NCBI RefSeq assembly: GCF_000331775.1
Contig: NZ_CAPJ01000539.1
Span: 1-6,408, forward strand
Direction of reading: 5' to 3'
Source of the DNA: Xanthomonas translucens pv. translucens DSM 18974
Lineage (GTDB): Bacteria > Pseudomonadota > Gammaproteobacteria > Xanthomonadales > Xanthomonadaceae
DNA length: 6,408 nt
In this document: in pieces, positions 1 to 5,395 of the stretch
How positions within the stretch are numbered: the stretch's first letter is position 1
How the letters are laid out: each line of letters starts with the position of its first letter
Notes under the pieces: model-generated
What the model was told of the DNA's origin: nothing
What the model saw: the letters and a program-made list of their open reading frames with translations, nothing else
Databases searched by the model: none
Position numbers and translations under genes: made by a program

Positions 1-503
1 CGCAGATCAGCGTGGGCACGCGCGCGGCCGGGCTGGCCTGCGCGGTCGGCGCACTGGCGTGCTGGTCGGCGTATTCGATCAAGAATGCGCGCTGGCTCAC
101 GCGCCGTCCCGACATCTCCGGGCGCGACTGGTCGCTGCTCACCGGCGTGGTCACCAGCGCACTGGCGCTGACCCTGGCGATCCCCGCGTTCGCGTTCGAC
201 CATGGACACGCGGCAGCGGATTGGACACGCTTCTGGAGCGTGGCGATGGTGCTGGGCGTGTTCGCCTCGGTGATCGGCAACGCCTGCTGGAACCGCGCCA
301 GCCGGCTGCTGCCGCTGACCCTGGTCGGGCAGATGATCGTGTTCGAAACCGTGTTCGCGCTGCTCTACGGTTTCCTGTGGGAGGCGCGCTGGCCCACGCC
401 GCTGGAAGCCTTGGCGATCGCCTGCCTGCTCGCCGGCGTGCTGTGGTGCGCCTGGCTGCACGCCCCTCCGCAGGTGCGCAAGGCGGATGCAACCTTGGGT
501 TAA
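1..503 (+). CDS. EamA/DMT-family inner-membrane transporter, C-terminal part (5' end outside window)
   Basis: The reading frame is open from the first bases of the window, so the N-terminal half is missing; the GTG at 12 is internal. About 166 residues are visible. They contain roughly five hydrophobic segments: GLACAVGALACWSAYSI, LLTGVVTSALALTLAIPAFAF, FWSVAMVLGVFASVIGNA, LVGQMIVFETVFALLYGFLW and ALAIACLLAGVLWCAWL. This fits the second EamA repeat of a ten-helix drug/metabolite transporter. The stretch with N-A-C-W-N-R-A-S followed by L-P-L-T-L-V-G-Q and an acidic residue in the next helix (FETVFALL) is typical of that repeat. Members export amino acids, metabolites or drugs across the inner membrane; the substrate here cannot be read from sequence, though YddG-like exporters are a possibility. 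The gene ends in TAA and is followed by a small hairpin at 507-531. Confidence 0.8.
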   Translation, partial: QISVGTRAAGLACAVGALACWSAYSIKNARWLTRRPDISGRDWSLLTGVVTSALALTLAIPAFAFDHGHAAADWTRFWSVAMVLGVFASVIGNACWNRASRLLPLTLVGQMIVFETVFALLYGFLWEARWPTPLEALAIACLLAGVLWCAWLHAPPQVRKADATLG

Positions 504-506
504 GGC

Positions 507-531
507 GTGGCGCCTAGACTGCAAGCGCCAC
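507..531 (+). other. Short hairpin directly after the transporter stop codon
   Basis: GTGGCGC (507-513) and GCGCCAC (525-531) are perfect 7-bp inverted arms around an 11-base loop, three bases after the TAA. No T-run follows, so this is not a standard intrinsic terminator. It could still stabilise the transporter mRNA 3' end or weakly attenuate transcription into the next gene. The loop carries TAGACT (515-520), which could alternatively be a -10 element for the gene starting at 555, but no good -35 sits at proper spacing. Confidence 0.25.
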
Positions 532-554
532 TCTCCGGCACCAGGAACTCTCAC

Positions 555-944
555 ATGTCCACTGCTTTCCGCACCTCCTGCACCAGCCTTGCGCTGCTCG
601 CCCTACTCGCCGGTTGCCACAAGGCGCCGTCTTCCGCCCCGTCCCAGGCTGCCGTCGCAGCGCCCGCGCCGGCCACCGCGACGGCCGCGGCCAACGGCAA
701 GTGCGACGCCATGCCCGACCACGACTACGCCATGGCCGCCGCGCGCTTCGACGAGACCGCACAACAGCTGGCGCATGCCACCGGCTGCGGCATCGTCTAC
801 GACGATCCGTCGCTGTCGTCGCTGCAGGTCAAGGCAGTGAAGGGCCGGATCAGCATTCGGCAGGCGATCCACCAGGCGATCGACGGCACCGCGATCCAGG
901 TCAAGCAAGAAACCGCCGACAGGATCATCGTCGGCCGCCGCTGA
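555..944 (+). CDS. Small lipoprotein consisting of a stand-alone STN domain
   Basis: 129 residues. The ATG at 555 is chosen because AGGAA lies seven bases upstream (543-547) and because it opens directly onto a type II signal peptide. The frame extends back to a GTG at 507 but the extra residues do not look like protein. A hydrophobic stretch (residues 9-18) ends in the lipobox L-A-G-C with Cys21 as the lipidation site. A low-complexity Ala/Pro/Ser linker follows (about 24-47). Residues about 60-127 resemble the secretin/TonB short N-terminal (STN) domain: a small residue-rich start (AAARFDETAQQLAHATG), then I-V-Y-D, the V-K-A-V-K-G-R-I-S strand, the helix IRQAIHQAIDGT and a final IQVKQETADRIIV. 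STN domains normally sit at the periplasmic N-terminus of TonB-dependent transducers or secretins, where they contact partners such as FecR-type anti-sigma proteins. Here nothing follows the domain. A periplasm-facing lipoprotein is inferred; its role is unknown. Confidence 0.75.
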   Translation: MSTAFRTSCTSLALLALLAGCHKAPSSAPSQAAVAAPAPATATAAANGKCDAMPDHDYAMAAARFDETAQQLAHATGCGIVYDDPSLSSLQVKAVKGRISIRQAIHQAIDGTAIQVKQETADRIIVGRR

Positions 945-954
945 GTTGCCGGCG

Positions 955-984
955 CCGCGGCCATGCGCGCTACCATGGCCGCGG
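955..984. other. GC-rich 11-bp perfect stem-loop between the two lipoprotein genes
   Basis: CCGCGGCCATG (955-965) and CATGGCCGCGG (974-984) pair perfectly around an 8-base loop. The element starts 10 bases after the upstream stop and ends 21 bases before the next ATG. There is no T-tract (TCTCTC follows), so it is at best a non-canonical terminator or an mRNA-stabilising hairpin. The sequence TACCAT at 971-976 within it could also be a -10 box, with TTGCCG at 946-951 as a -35 at a long 19-bp spacing. I cannot decide between these readings. Confidence 0.4.
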
Positions 985-1005
985 TCTCTCGCACGGAAGG
1001 TCGCC

Positions 1006-1386
1006 ATGTCCAGTCGTCTCGCGCTGTTGCTGTGCTGCCTGTGCCTGTTCGTTGGCACCCTCGTCTTCAGCGGATGCGCACGCAGCGAAGGCGCCAGGCC
1101 CGCCGCGCCCGGTTTGCCGGTGAAGGTGGACACCACCTGCCGCAGCGACGCCGACTGCATGGTCAAGGACGTCGGCAACTGCTGCGGCGCGATGCCGGCC
1201 TGCGTCAACCGCGACAGCCCCACCGATCCGCATGGCGTGATGGCGCAATGCCAGGCCAGCGGCCGCATGAGCGTATGCGGCTCGCCCGCAATCGGCGGTT
1301 GCCAGTGCGTGGCCGGGCAGTGCAGCGCCAAGGGCGTACAAGCCGATACACTGCGCGACCCCCAGCCTGCCGAACCCGTCCGCTGA
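1006..1386 (+). CDS. Cysteine-rich small lipoprotein of unknown function
   Basis: 126 residues. The ATG at 1006 has a good ribosome binding site (GGAAGG, 995-1000, five-base spacing). A hydrophobic signal peptide (residues 5-22) ends in the lipobox V-F-S-G-C, making Cys24 the probable lipidated residue. The mature part holds ten further cysteines at 45, 51, 59, 60, 66, 82, 91, 99, 101 and 106, with the pattern C-x5-C-x7-CC-x5-C-x15-C-x8-C-x7-C-x-C-x4-C. This even number and dense spacing suggest five disulfides formed in the periplasm. The start of the motif (CRSDADC, then NCCG, then CVN) resembles small disulfide-rich modules in other bacterial secreted proteins, but I cannot name a family. 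The C-terminal 20 residues are polar and Pro-rich. The stop codon TGA shares its last base with the ATG of the deaminase gene, so the two are probably translationally coupled. Confidence 0.75.
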   Translation: MSSRLALLLCCLCLFVGTLVFSGCARSEGARPAAPGLPVKVDTTCRSDADCMVKDVGNCCGAMPACVNRDSPTDPHGVMAQCQASGRMSVCGSPAIGGCQCVAGQCSAKGVQADTLRDPQPAEPVR

Positions 1387-1946
1387 TGCTCTACGCGCAA
1401 GTCCACCTCACCCTGCCCGCCTGGATCCACGAGGCGGTCGATCCGCAGGCGGTCTATCCCGGCGACGCCGACAAGGTGGCGCTGGCGGTGGAACTGTCGC
1501 GGCGGAACGTGGACGCCGGCAGCGGCGGCCCGTTCGGCGCGGCGGTGTTCGGCCCGGACCACCGCATCATCTCGGTCGGGGTGAACCGGGTGGTACCGCA
1601 GACCACCTCGCTGGCGCATGCCGAAAACATGGCCTACATGCTCGCGCAACAGCGCCTGCAGACGCCGCGGCTGAACGCGGCGCTGACGCCGGTGACCCTG
1701 GCGACCTCGGCGCAACCGTGCTGCCAGTGCTATGGCGCGACCATCTGGGCCGGCATCGATCGGCTGCTGATCGGCGCCAGCGCCGAAGACGTGATGGCGC
1801 TGACCCCGTTCGACGAAGGCCCGTTGCCGGCGGACTGGATCGGCGAACTGGAACGCCGCGGCATCGAGGTGGTGCGCGGCCTGCATCGCGATGCCGCCTG
1901 CGCGGTGTTGCGCGGCTACGGCGAACTCGACAGCCCCCGCTACTGA
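1386..1946 (+). CDS. Zinc-dependent nucleoside/guanine-deaminase-like protein (CDA fold)
   Basis: 186 residues. The ATG at 1386 overlaps the upstream TGA by one base and there is no strong ribosome binding site, which points to coupled translation. The frame stays open far upstream but that part lies over the lipoprotein gene. The cytidine-deaminase-fold zinc motifs are present: H78-A-E80 within SLAHAENMA, and P111-C112-C113-Q114-C115. His78, Cys112 and Cys115 are the expected zinc ligands and Glu80 the proton shuttle. GGPFGAAVF (47-55) matches the first strand typical of guanine deaminase and TadA-type enzymes. The C-terminal part carries LTPFDEGPLPADW, which I do not recognise from the well-known enzymes and which may define a subfamily. 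The protein is longer than TadA (about 160-170) owing to an N-terminal extension of about 30 residues. The fold probably catalyses hydrolytic deamination of a purine or pyrimidine base or nucleoside in the cytoplasm; the substrate is not readable. Confidence 0.82.
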   Translation: MLYAQVHLTLPAWIHEAVDPQAVYPGDADKVALAVELSRRNVDAGSGGPFGAAVFGPDHRIISVGVNRVVPQTTSLAHAENMAYMLAQQRLQTPRLNAALTPVTLATSAQPCCQCYGATIWAGIDRLLIGASAEDVMALTPFDEGPLPADWIGELERRGIEVVRGLHRDAACAVLRGYGELDSPRY

Positions 1947-1958
1947 CCGCCGCCCGGC

Positions 1959-1971
1959 GAAGGCTTCCTTC
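1959..1971 (+). promoter_or_regulatory. rlmM ribosome binding site inside a small hairpin
   Basis: The likely Shine-Dalgarno GAAGG (1959-1963) lies nine bases before the rlmM ATG. It is exactly complementary to CCTTC (1967-1971), giving a 5-bp stem with a CTT loop. If it forms in the mRNA, the hairpin would mask the site. Ribosomes arriving from the deaminase stop codon (1944-1946) could open it, so expression may depend on upstream translation. A short stem with a three-base loop may be only marginally stable. Confidence 0.35.
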
Positions 1972-1972
1972 C

Positions 1973-3022
1973 ATGTCCTCCCTGAACGGCCTGCTGTGCT
2001 ACTGCCGGCAAGGCTTCGAGCCCGAACTGGCGGCCGAACTGAACGATCGCGCCGCGCGCGCCGGCTTGGCCGCCTACGCGCGCACGGAACGCAACAGCGG
2101 CTACGCGCTGCTGGTCTGCGAGACCGCCTTGCCGCCGCGCGCGCTGCCGTGGCGCGGGCTGATCTTCGCGCGGCAGAAACTGCGCCTGCTGGCCGAACTG
2201 CGCGAGCTGGATCCGGCTGACCGGATCGCGCCGATGCTGCAGGCGCTGAGCGGATACAACCGGTTCGGCGACCTGTGGATCGAGCACCCGGATTCGGACG
2301 AAGGCAAGCAGCTGTCCGGGCTGGCGCGCAGTTTCGGCAACGCGCTGCGTCCGGCGCTGCGCAAGGCCGGCCTGCTCAGCGACAAACCGCAGCCGAAGCT
2401 GCCGCGCCTGCACGTGTGCTTCCTCGCCGGCACCCACGCCTTGCTGGCCGTCGCCGACAGCGACGACAGCGCGCCGTGGCCGCTGGGCATCCCGCGCCTG
2501 AAGCTGCTGTCCGAAGCGCCCTCGCGCTCGGCACTGAAACTGGAAGAAGCGCTGCTGGCGCTGCTGGCGCCGGAGGAACGCGAGGCGCTGCTCAAGCCCG
2601 GCATGCGCGCCGCCGACCTGGGCGCCGCGCCCGGCGGCTGGACCTGGGTACTGACCCGACAGCACCTGCACGTGACCAGCGTCGACAACGGCCCGCTGCG
2701 CCAGCATGTGCTCGACAGCGGTCTGGTCGATCACCTGCGCGCCGACGGCTTCCACTGGAAGCCGCCGCAGGCGCTGGACTGGATGGTCTGCGACATGGTC
2801 GAACAGCCGCGCCGCGTCGCCGAGCGCATGGGCACCTGGTTCCGCGAAGGCTGGTGCCGGCACGCGATCTTCAACCTCAAGCTGCCGATGAAGAAACGCT
2901 GGGACGAGACCCAGTTGTGCCTGGACCTGTTCGCCGAGCGCGCCGAGCGCCCGCTGCAGATCCGCGCCAAACAGCTGTACCACGACCGCGAAGAGATCAC
3001 CGTGCTGGCGATGCCGGGCTGA
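1973..3022 (+). CDS. rlmM: 23S rRNA 2'-O-ribose (C2498) methyltransferase RlmM
   Basis: 349 residues, close to the 366 of the E. coli enzyme. The start is the ATG at 1973, where MSSLNGLLCYCRQGFE matches the usual N-terminus (LLxYCRxGFE); the open frame upstream is not used. The N-terminal half (about 1-175) corresponds to the ferredoxin-like/THUMP RNA-binding region. The C-terminal half is an RrmJ-like Rossmann methyltransferase. The SAM-binding motif is D215-L-G-A-A-P-G-G-W. The likely K-D-K-E catalytic set is K189 (SALKLEEAL), D274 (VCDMVEQP), K303 (FNLKLPMKK) and E340 or E341 (HDREEITVLA). The enzyme methylates the ribose of C2498 in the peptidyl-transferase region of 23S rRNA before 50S assembly is complete, in the cytoplasm. 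It is separated from the deaminase gene by 26 bases and is probably co-transcribed. The gene ends 26 bases before a REP inverted pair that may act as its 3' boundary. Confidence 0.95.
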   Translation: MSSLNGLLCYCRQGFEPELAAELNDRAARAGLAAYARTERNSGYALLVCETALPPRALPWRGLIFARQKLRLLAELRELDPADRIAPMLQALSGYNRFGDLWIEHPDSDEGKQLSGLARSFGNALRPALRKAGLLSDKPQPKLPRLHVCFLAGTHALLAVADSDDSAPWPLGIPRLKLLSEAPSRSALKLEEALLALLAPEEREALLKPGMRAADLGAAPGGWTWVLTRQHLHVTSVDNGPLRQHVLDSGLVDHLRADGFHWKPPQALDWMVCDMVEQPRRVAERMGTWFREGWCRHAIFNLKLPMKKRWDETQLCLDLFAERAERPLQIRAKQLYHDREEITVLAMPG

Positions 3023-3048
3023 GGTTGCGAGAACGCACTAGGCGCCCC

Positions 3049-3074
3049 CCTGTAGGAGCGGCTTCAGCCGCGAC
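3049..3074 (+). repeat. REP unit A, GTAG on plus strand
   Basis: This unit contains TGTAGGAGCGGCTTCAGCCG followed by CGAC. GTAG (3052-3055) precedes an internal hairpin, GCGGCT / AGCCGC around TC. It is the consensus-like copy, identical over 26 bases to the unit at 6049-6074, and is the perfect inverse of the unit at 3097-3122. The layout (GTAG 5' of an imperfect palindrome) matches REP sequences handled by REP-associated tyrosine transposases (RAYTs); no such transposase is in the window. Confidence 0.85.
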
Positions 3075-3096
3075 AGGATCTGTCCGGTAACGCCCG

Positions 3097-3122
3097 GTCG
3101 CGGCTGAAGCCGCTCCTACAGG
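3097..3122 (-). repeat. REP unit B, inverse of unit A
   Basis: This unit is a perfect 26-base reverse complement of unit A, separated from it by 22 bases, so together they can form a very long hairpin. They lie between the convergent ends of rlmM (3022) and the oxidoreductase gene (3193). Here the pair may act as a two-way terminator or mRNA-3'-end protector, although no T-tract follows on either strand. This is the classical arrangement of two inverted REPs (a REPIN/BIME). Confidence 0.85.
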
Positions 3123-3192
3123 AAATCGAAGCAGCTGCGGGAAAATGCGCACCCAGGCATCGCTCGACCGCAGGCACATCACCACCCCGCCG

Positions 3193-4308
3193 CTACAGCA
3201 CGATCCGCTTGCCGCCCTCGCGCGCGGAGCGGTAGATCGCATCGATCACGCGCATGTCGCGCAGGCCTTCCTCGCCAGGCGCGCGCATCGGCGTGCCGTC
3301 GAGGATCGCCAGCGCGTCCTCGTCCATCTGCAGCGCCTGCTGGTGGCGCACCTTGGCGTCGAACACGCGGCCGTCGCTGGCGCGGCCGCGGATGCCGTCG
3401 TAGCTCTGGAACGGCGCCAGCTCGTACCAGCCGCGCTCGCACTCGGCACGCAGCCGGTTCATGGTGCGTCCGAAGCTGGTGGCGCAATCGGCGAGCACCT
3501 CATGCGGGAATTCCAGCTTGAACTGCATGTGCTCGTCGACCTCGTCGAACAGCGCCGGCCGATCGGTGGAACGGGTCGCGCTGACCGCCAGCGGCTCGGC
3601 GCCGACCGTGTAGCGCGCCGCGTTGAGCGAATACACGCCCATGTCGTACATCGCGCCGCCGCCGAATTGCGCACGCAAGCGCCATGGCCGCTGCGCCGGA
3701 TCGGTGTCGCCGTAGCCGGTGTAGCCGGCCTCGGCGCGCACCGTGCGCAGCGCGCCGAACGGACGCTCGCCGGCCAGGGCGATGATGCGCCGCGTGTTCG
3801 GCTCGTGCTGCATGCGGTAGCCGATGCTCAGCCGCACCTTGTTGCGCGCGCAGGCGGCGATCATCGATTGCGCCTCGTCGGCATGCATCGCCATCGGCTT
3901 CTCGCACCACACGTGCTTGCCGGCGGCGGCCGCGCGCAGGCTCAGCGGCGCATGCAGATGGGTCGGCGTGACCACGTAGACCACGTCGATGTCCGGGTTG
4001 TCGGCGATGCGCTCCAGATCGTCGTAGCTGTAGACGTTGCGATCGGGGATGCGATAGCGCGACTGCCACTGCGCAATCTTGTGCGGCGAGCCGGTGACGA
4101 TACCGGCCAGCCGGCAATGCCTGGTCAGCGTCAGGCCCGGTGCCAGGCGCTCGCTGGCATAGCTGCCCAGCCCGACCAGCGCCACCCTCAGCGGTGTCTT
4201 CGGCTTGCCGCGCGGGGCCGCCCGCAGCGGCGATGCCAACAGGCCTGCACCCGCCGCGGACAACCCGGCGAGCAGCACACGGCGACGATTCGGCGAGGAC
4301 AGCGACAT
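3193..4308 (-). CDS. Tat-exported Gfo/Idh/MocA oxidoreductase, glucose-fructose-oxidoreductase-like
   Basis: 371 residues. The ATG at 4308 is chosen because AGGGAG (4320-4315) sits six bases upstream and because the protein then begins with a Tat signal: N-R-R-R-V-L-L (7-13), a hydrophobic stretch, and cleavage probable near LRAAP (28-32). The mature protein starts almost at once with the NAD(P)-binding fold RVALVGLGSYASERLAPGL (41-59). The family signature is GKHVWCEKPMA with Lys137. The C-terminal domain carries DPAQRPWRLR, then GGGAMYDMGVYSLNAARY with Asp222 and Tyr226, and near the end PGEEGLRDMRVIDAIY. All of these align by eye with Zymomonas mobilis GFOR, including the catalytic Lys, Asp and Tyr. 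GFOR reduces fructose to sorbitol while oxidising glucose to gluconolactone with non-dissociable NADP in the periplasm. Export to the periplasm is therefore likely; the sugar substrate is inferred only. The arm between signal and fold is about ten residues, much shorter than in Zymomonas. Confidence 0.88.
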   Translation of the reverse strand: MSLSSPNRRRVLLAGLSAAGAGLLASPLRAAPRGKPKTPLRVALVGLGSYASERLAPGLTLTRHCRLAGIVTGSPHKIAQWQSRYRIPDRNVYSYDDLERIADNPDIDVVYVVTPTHLHAPLSLRAAAAGKHVWCEKPMAMHADEAQSMIAACARNKVRLSIGYRMQHEPNTRRIIALAGERPFGALRTVRAEAGYTGYGDTDPAQRPWRLRAQFGGGAMYDMGVYSLNAARYTVGAEPLAVSATRSTDRPALFDEVDEHMQFKLEFPHEVLADCATSFGRTMNRLRAECERGWYELAPFQSYDGIRGRASDGRVFDAKVRHQQALQMDEDALAILDGTPMRAPGEEGLRDMRVIDAIYRSAREGGKRIVL

Positions 4309-4631
4309 GCGGATCTCCCTGAAGGCCGGACACATCTGTGTCGAAAACCCTAGCGCATCCCTTGCCCGGCGATGTGAGCGCTCTGTCGCGGCCGTCGGCG
4401 CGCCCGGCAACCCGGCCGTTCCGCGGCGCGCCGGATCGCGCCACCCAATCCGACCTGTCGTCTTCGCTGCCGCCGGCCGTGTATTGCTGCAGGCTCGCAC
4501 CGGCCTCCAACGTGGCCGCACAGGGCGACCCGAAGGCCATAGAATGCCGTTGGGATGCGCATCGCAGCGTCGTCTCAGTCCGCGCAATCGCGGTCGGGCA
4601 TCCTGCCTGCACTGACTGGAGAGCCGCGCAC
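4309..4631. promoter_or_regulatory. Divergent intergenic region with promoters presumed for both flanking genes
   Basis: This 323-base spacer separates two divergent genes and must hold promoters or 5' leaders for both. An open frame on the plus strand runs back to 4338, but its translation is Arg/Pro/Ala-rich and unlike a protein, so I treat it as non-coding. A possible -10 box for the rightward gene is TAGAAT at 4540-4545, without a convincing -35. GGAGAG (4618-4623) is a good ribosome binding site for the ATG at 4632. The only clear structured element is the 14-bp dyad at 4329-4342. No REP unit, tRNA or small gene is seen here. Confidence 0.45.
4329..4342. promoter_or_regulatory. 14-bp palindrome GACACA-TC-TGTGTC, possible operator
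   Basis: Perfect 6-bp arms around a central TC. It lies 21-34 bases before the oxidoreductase ATG and just upstream of its Shine-Dalgarno, where a bound repressor would block early transcription. The arms are less GC-rich than the surroundings. No regulator gene is adjacent, so the binding protein is unknown, and a palindrome this short can arise by chance. Confidence 0.3.
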
Positions 4632-5354
4632 ATGCAGCCGATCGAACTGAAAGACCCGGCCGGCTTCGCCGACGACTTCCTGCGCCTGACCCTGTTGCAG
4701 GGCTTCCAGTCGCTGACCAAGCGCGACTTGGAGTTGCTGATCTTCGTGCTGCTGGAACGCGACGGCGCGATCTCGCGCAGCGACTCCAACAACGCGGTGG
4801 CGCTGCGCCTGCGGGTCACTCCGGCCAAGGTGAAGGGCCTGCGCCGCGACGGCTATGCGCGCTGGCGCGCGCTGGTGCCCGAAGACGGCGATGCCGCGCT
4901 GGAGCGGATCGTGGCCAGCGTGCTCACCGAAGACAACCTGCGCGCCGGGGCCAAGCACGTCAGCGAACGCAGCAAGCAGGAAGGCTTCCTGGCGATCCGC
5001 ATCGAGCATCCGGACGACCAGCAGCGCTTCGAGCAGGCCATCGTCGATGTGGGCGCGATGCCGGTGTACGAGCGCAACCGCGACGTGGTCGCGGTGCGCT
5101 TCGACACCTTGCTGAAGATCGCTGAGCGCTGGGGCTACCTGCAGCCGGAACCGGAGAAGGTGGTGCGCGAGCTGCAGAAGCTCACCCCGACCGCCGAGGA
5201 AGTGGCGGACCTATTGAAGAAGGACGTGGGCAAGCTACGCTGGGAGGACGTGCGCGGCGCGCTCAACAGCCTCGGCGCCAAGGCCATCGCCAGCACCGCC
5301 GAGGGCGGGCTGAAGGGATTGCTGAAACTGGCGTTCCCGTTCATCCCCGGCTGA
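4632..5354 (+). CDS. Hypothetical protein with an N-terminal helix-turn-helix-like region
   Basis: 240 residues. The ATG at 4632 has GGAGAG eight bases upstream and marks where the sequence becomes protein-like. I do not recognise the family by name. Residues about 12-44 form two helices (FADDFLRLTLLQGFQSL, then TKRDLELLIFVLLERDGAI). Residues 52-79 (SNNAVALRLRVTPAKVKGLRRDGYARW) read like a recognition helix-turn-helix of the kind used in DNA-binding proteins. The middle (about 85-170) is charged, with possible alpha/beta strands such as GFLAIRIEH and DVVAVRF. Residues 172-215 are helical with many charges. The C-terminus ends in a Gly-rich and hydrophobic tail (GGLKGLLKLAFPFIPG) that could be an amphipathic membrane-touching helix. 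There is no signal peptide, so it is probably cytoplasmic. Nucleic-acid binding is inferred from the HTH-like segment only. The next gene follows after 41 bases and may be co-transcribed. Confidence 0.8.
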   Translation: MQPIELKDPAGFADDFLRLTLLQGFQSLTKRDLELLIFVLLERDGAISRSDSNNAVALRLRVTPAKVKGLRRDGYARWRALVPEDGDAALERIVASVLTEDNLRAGAKHVSERSKQEGFLAIRIEHPDDQQRFEQAIVDVGAMPVYERNRDVVAVRFDTLLKIAERWGYLQPEPEKVVRELQKLTPTAEEVADLLKKDVGKLRWEDVRGALNSLGAKAIASTAEGGLKGLLKLAFPFIPG

Positions 5355-5395
5355 ACCTGCCGCGCCGTCCATCATGCGAACCATCGGAGTCCGTC

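Noticed and set aside
603..1886. Minus-strand open frame of 427 codons
   Set aside because: It lies antisense to three well-supported genes with signal peptides or catalytic motifs. Its translation is Arg/His/Ala-rich with no recognisable domain, as expected for antisense frames in high-GC DNA.
1940..2983. Minus-strand open frame of 347 codons
   Set aside because: It is antisense to rlmM; the Gln/Arg/Ala-rich product is a shadow of its codon usage.
3145..4353. Plus-strand open frame of 402 codons
   Set aside because: It is antisense to the GFOR-like oxidoreductase, whose motifs are unambiguous. Its translation is His/Arg/Ala/Val-rich and featureless.
4580..4593. Small hairpin CCGCG-CAAT-CGCGG in the leader of the 240-residue protein
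   Set aside because: A 5-bp all-GC stem is common by chance at this base composition and has no T-run or other regulatory context.
4338..4631. Upstream extension of the 240-residue protein to an earlier ATG
   Set aside because: The added residues are Arg/Pro/Ala-rich and unlike a protein. They would cover the whole divergent promoter region, and a good ribosome binding site precedes the ATG at 4632.
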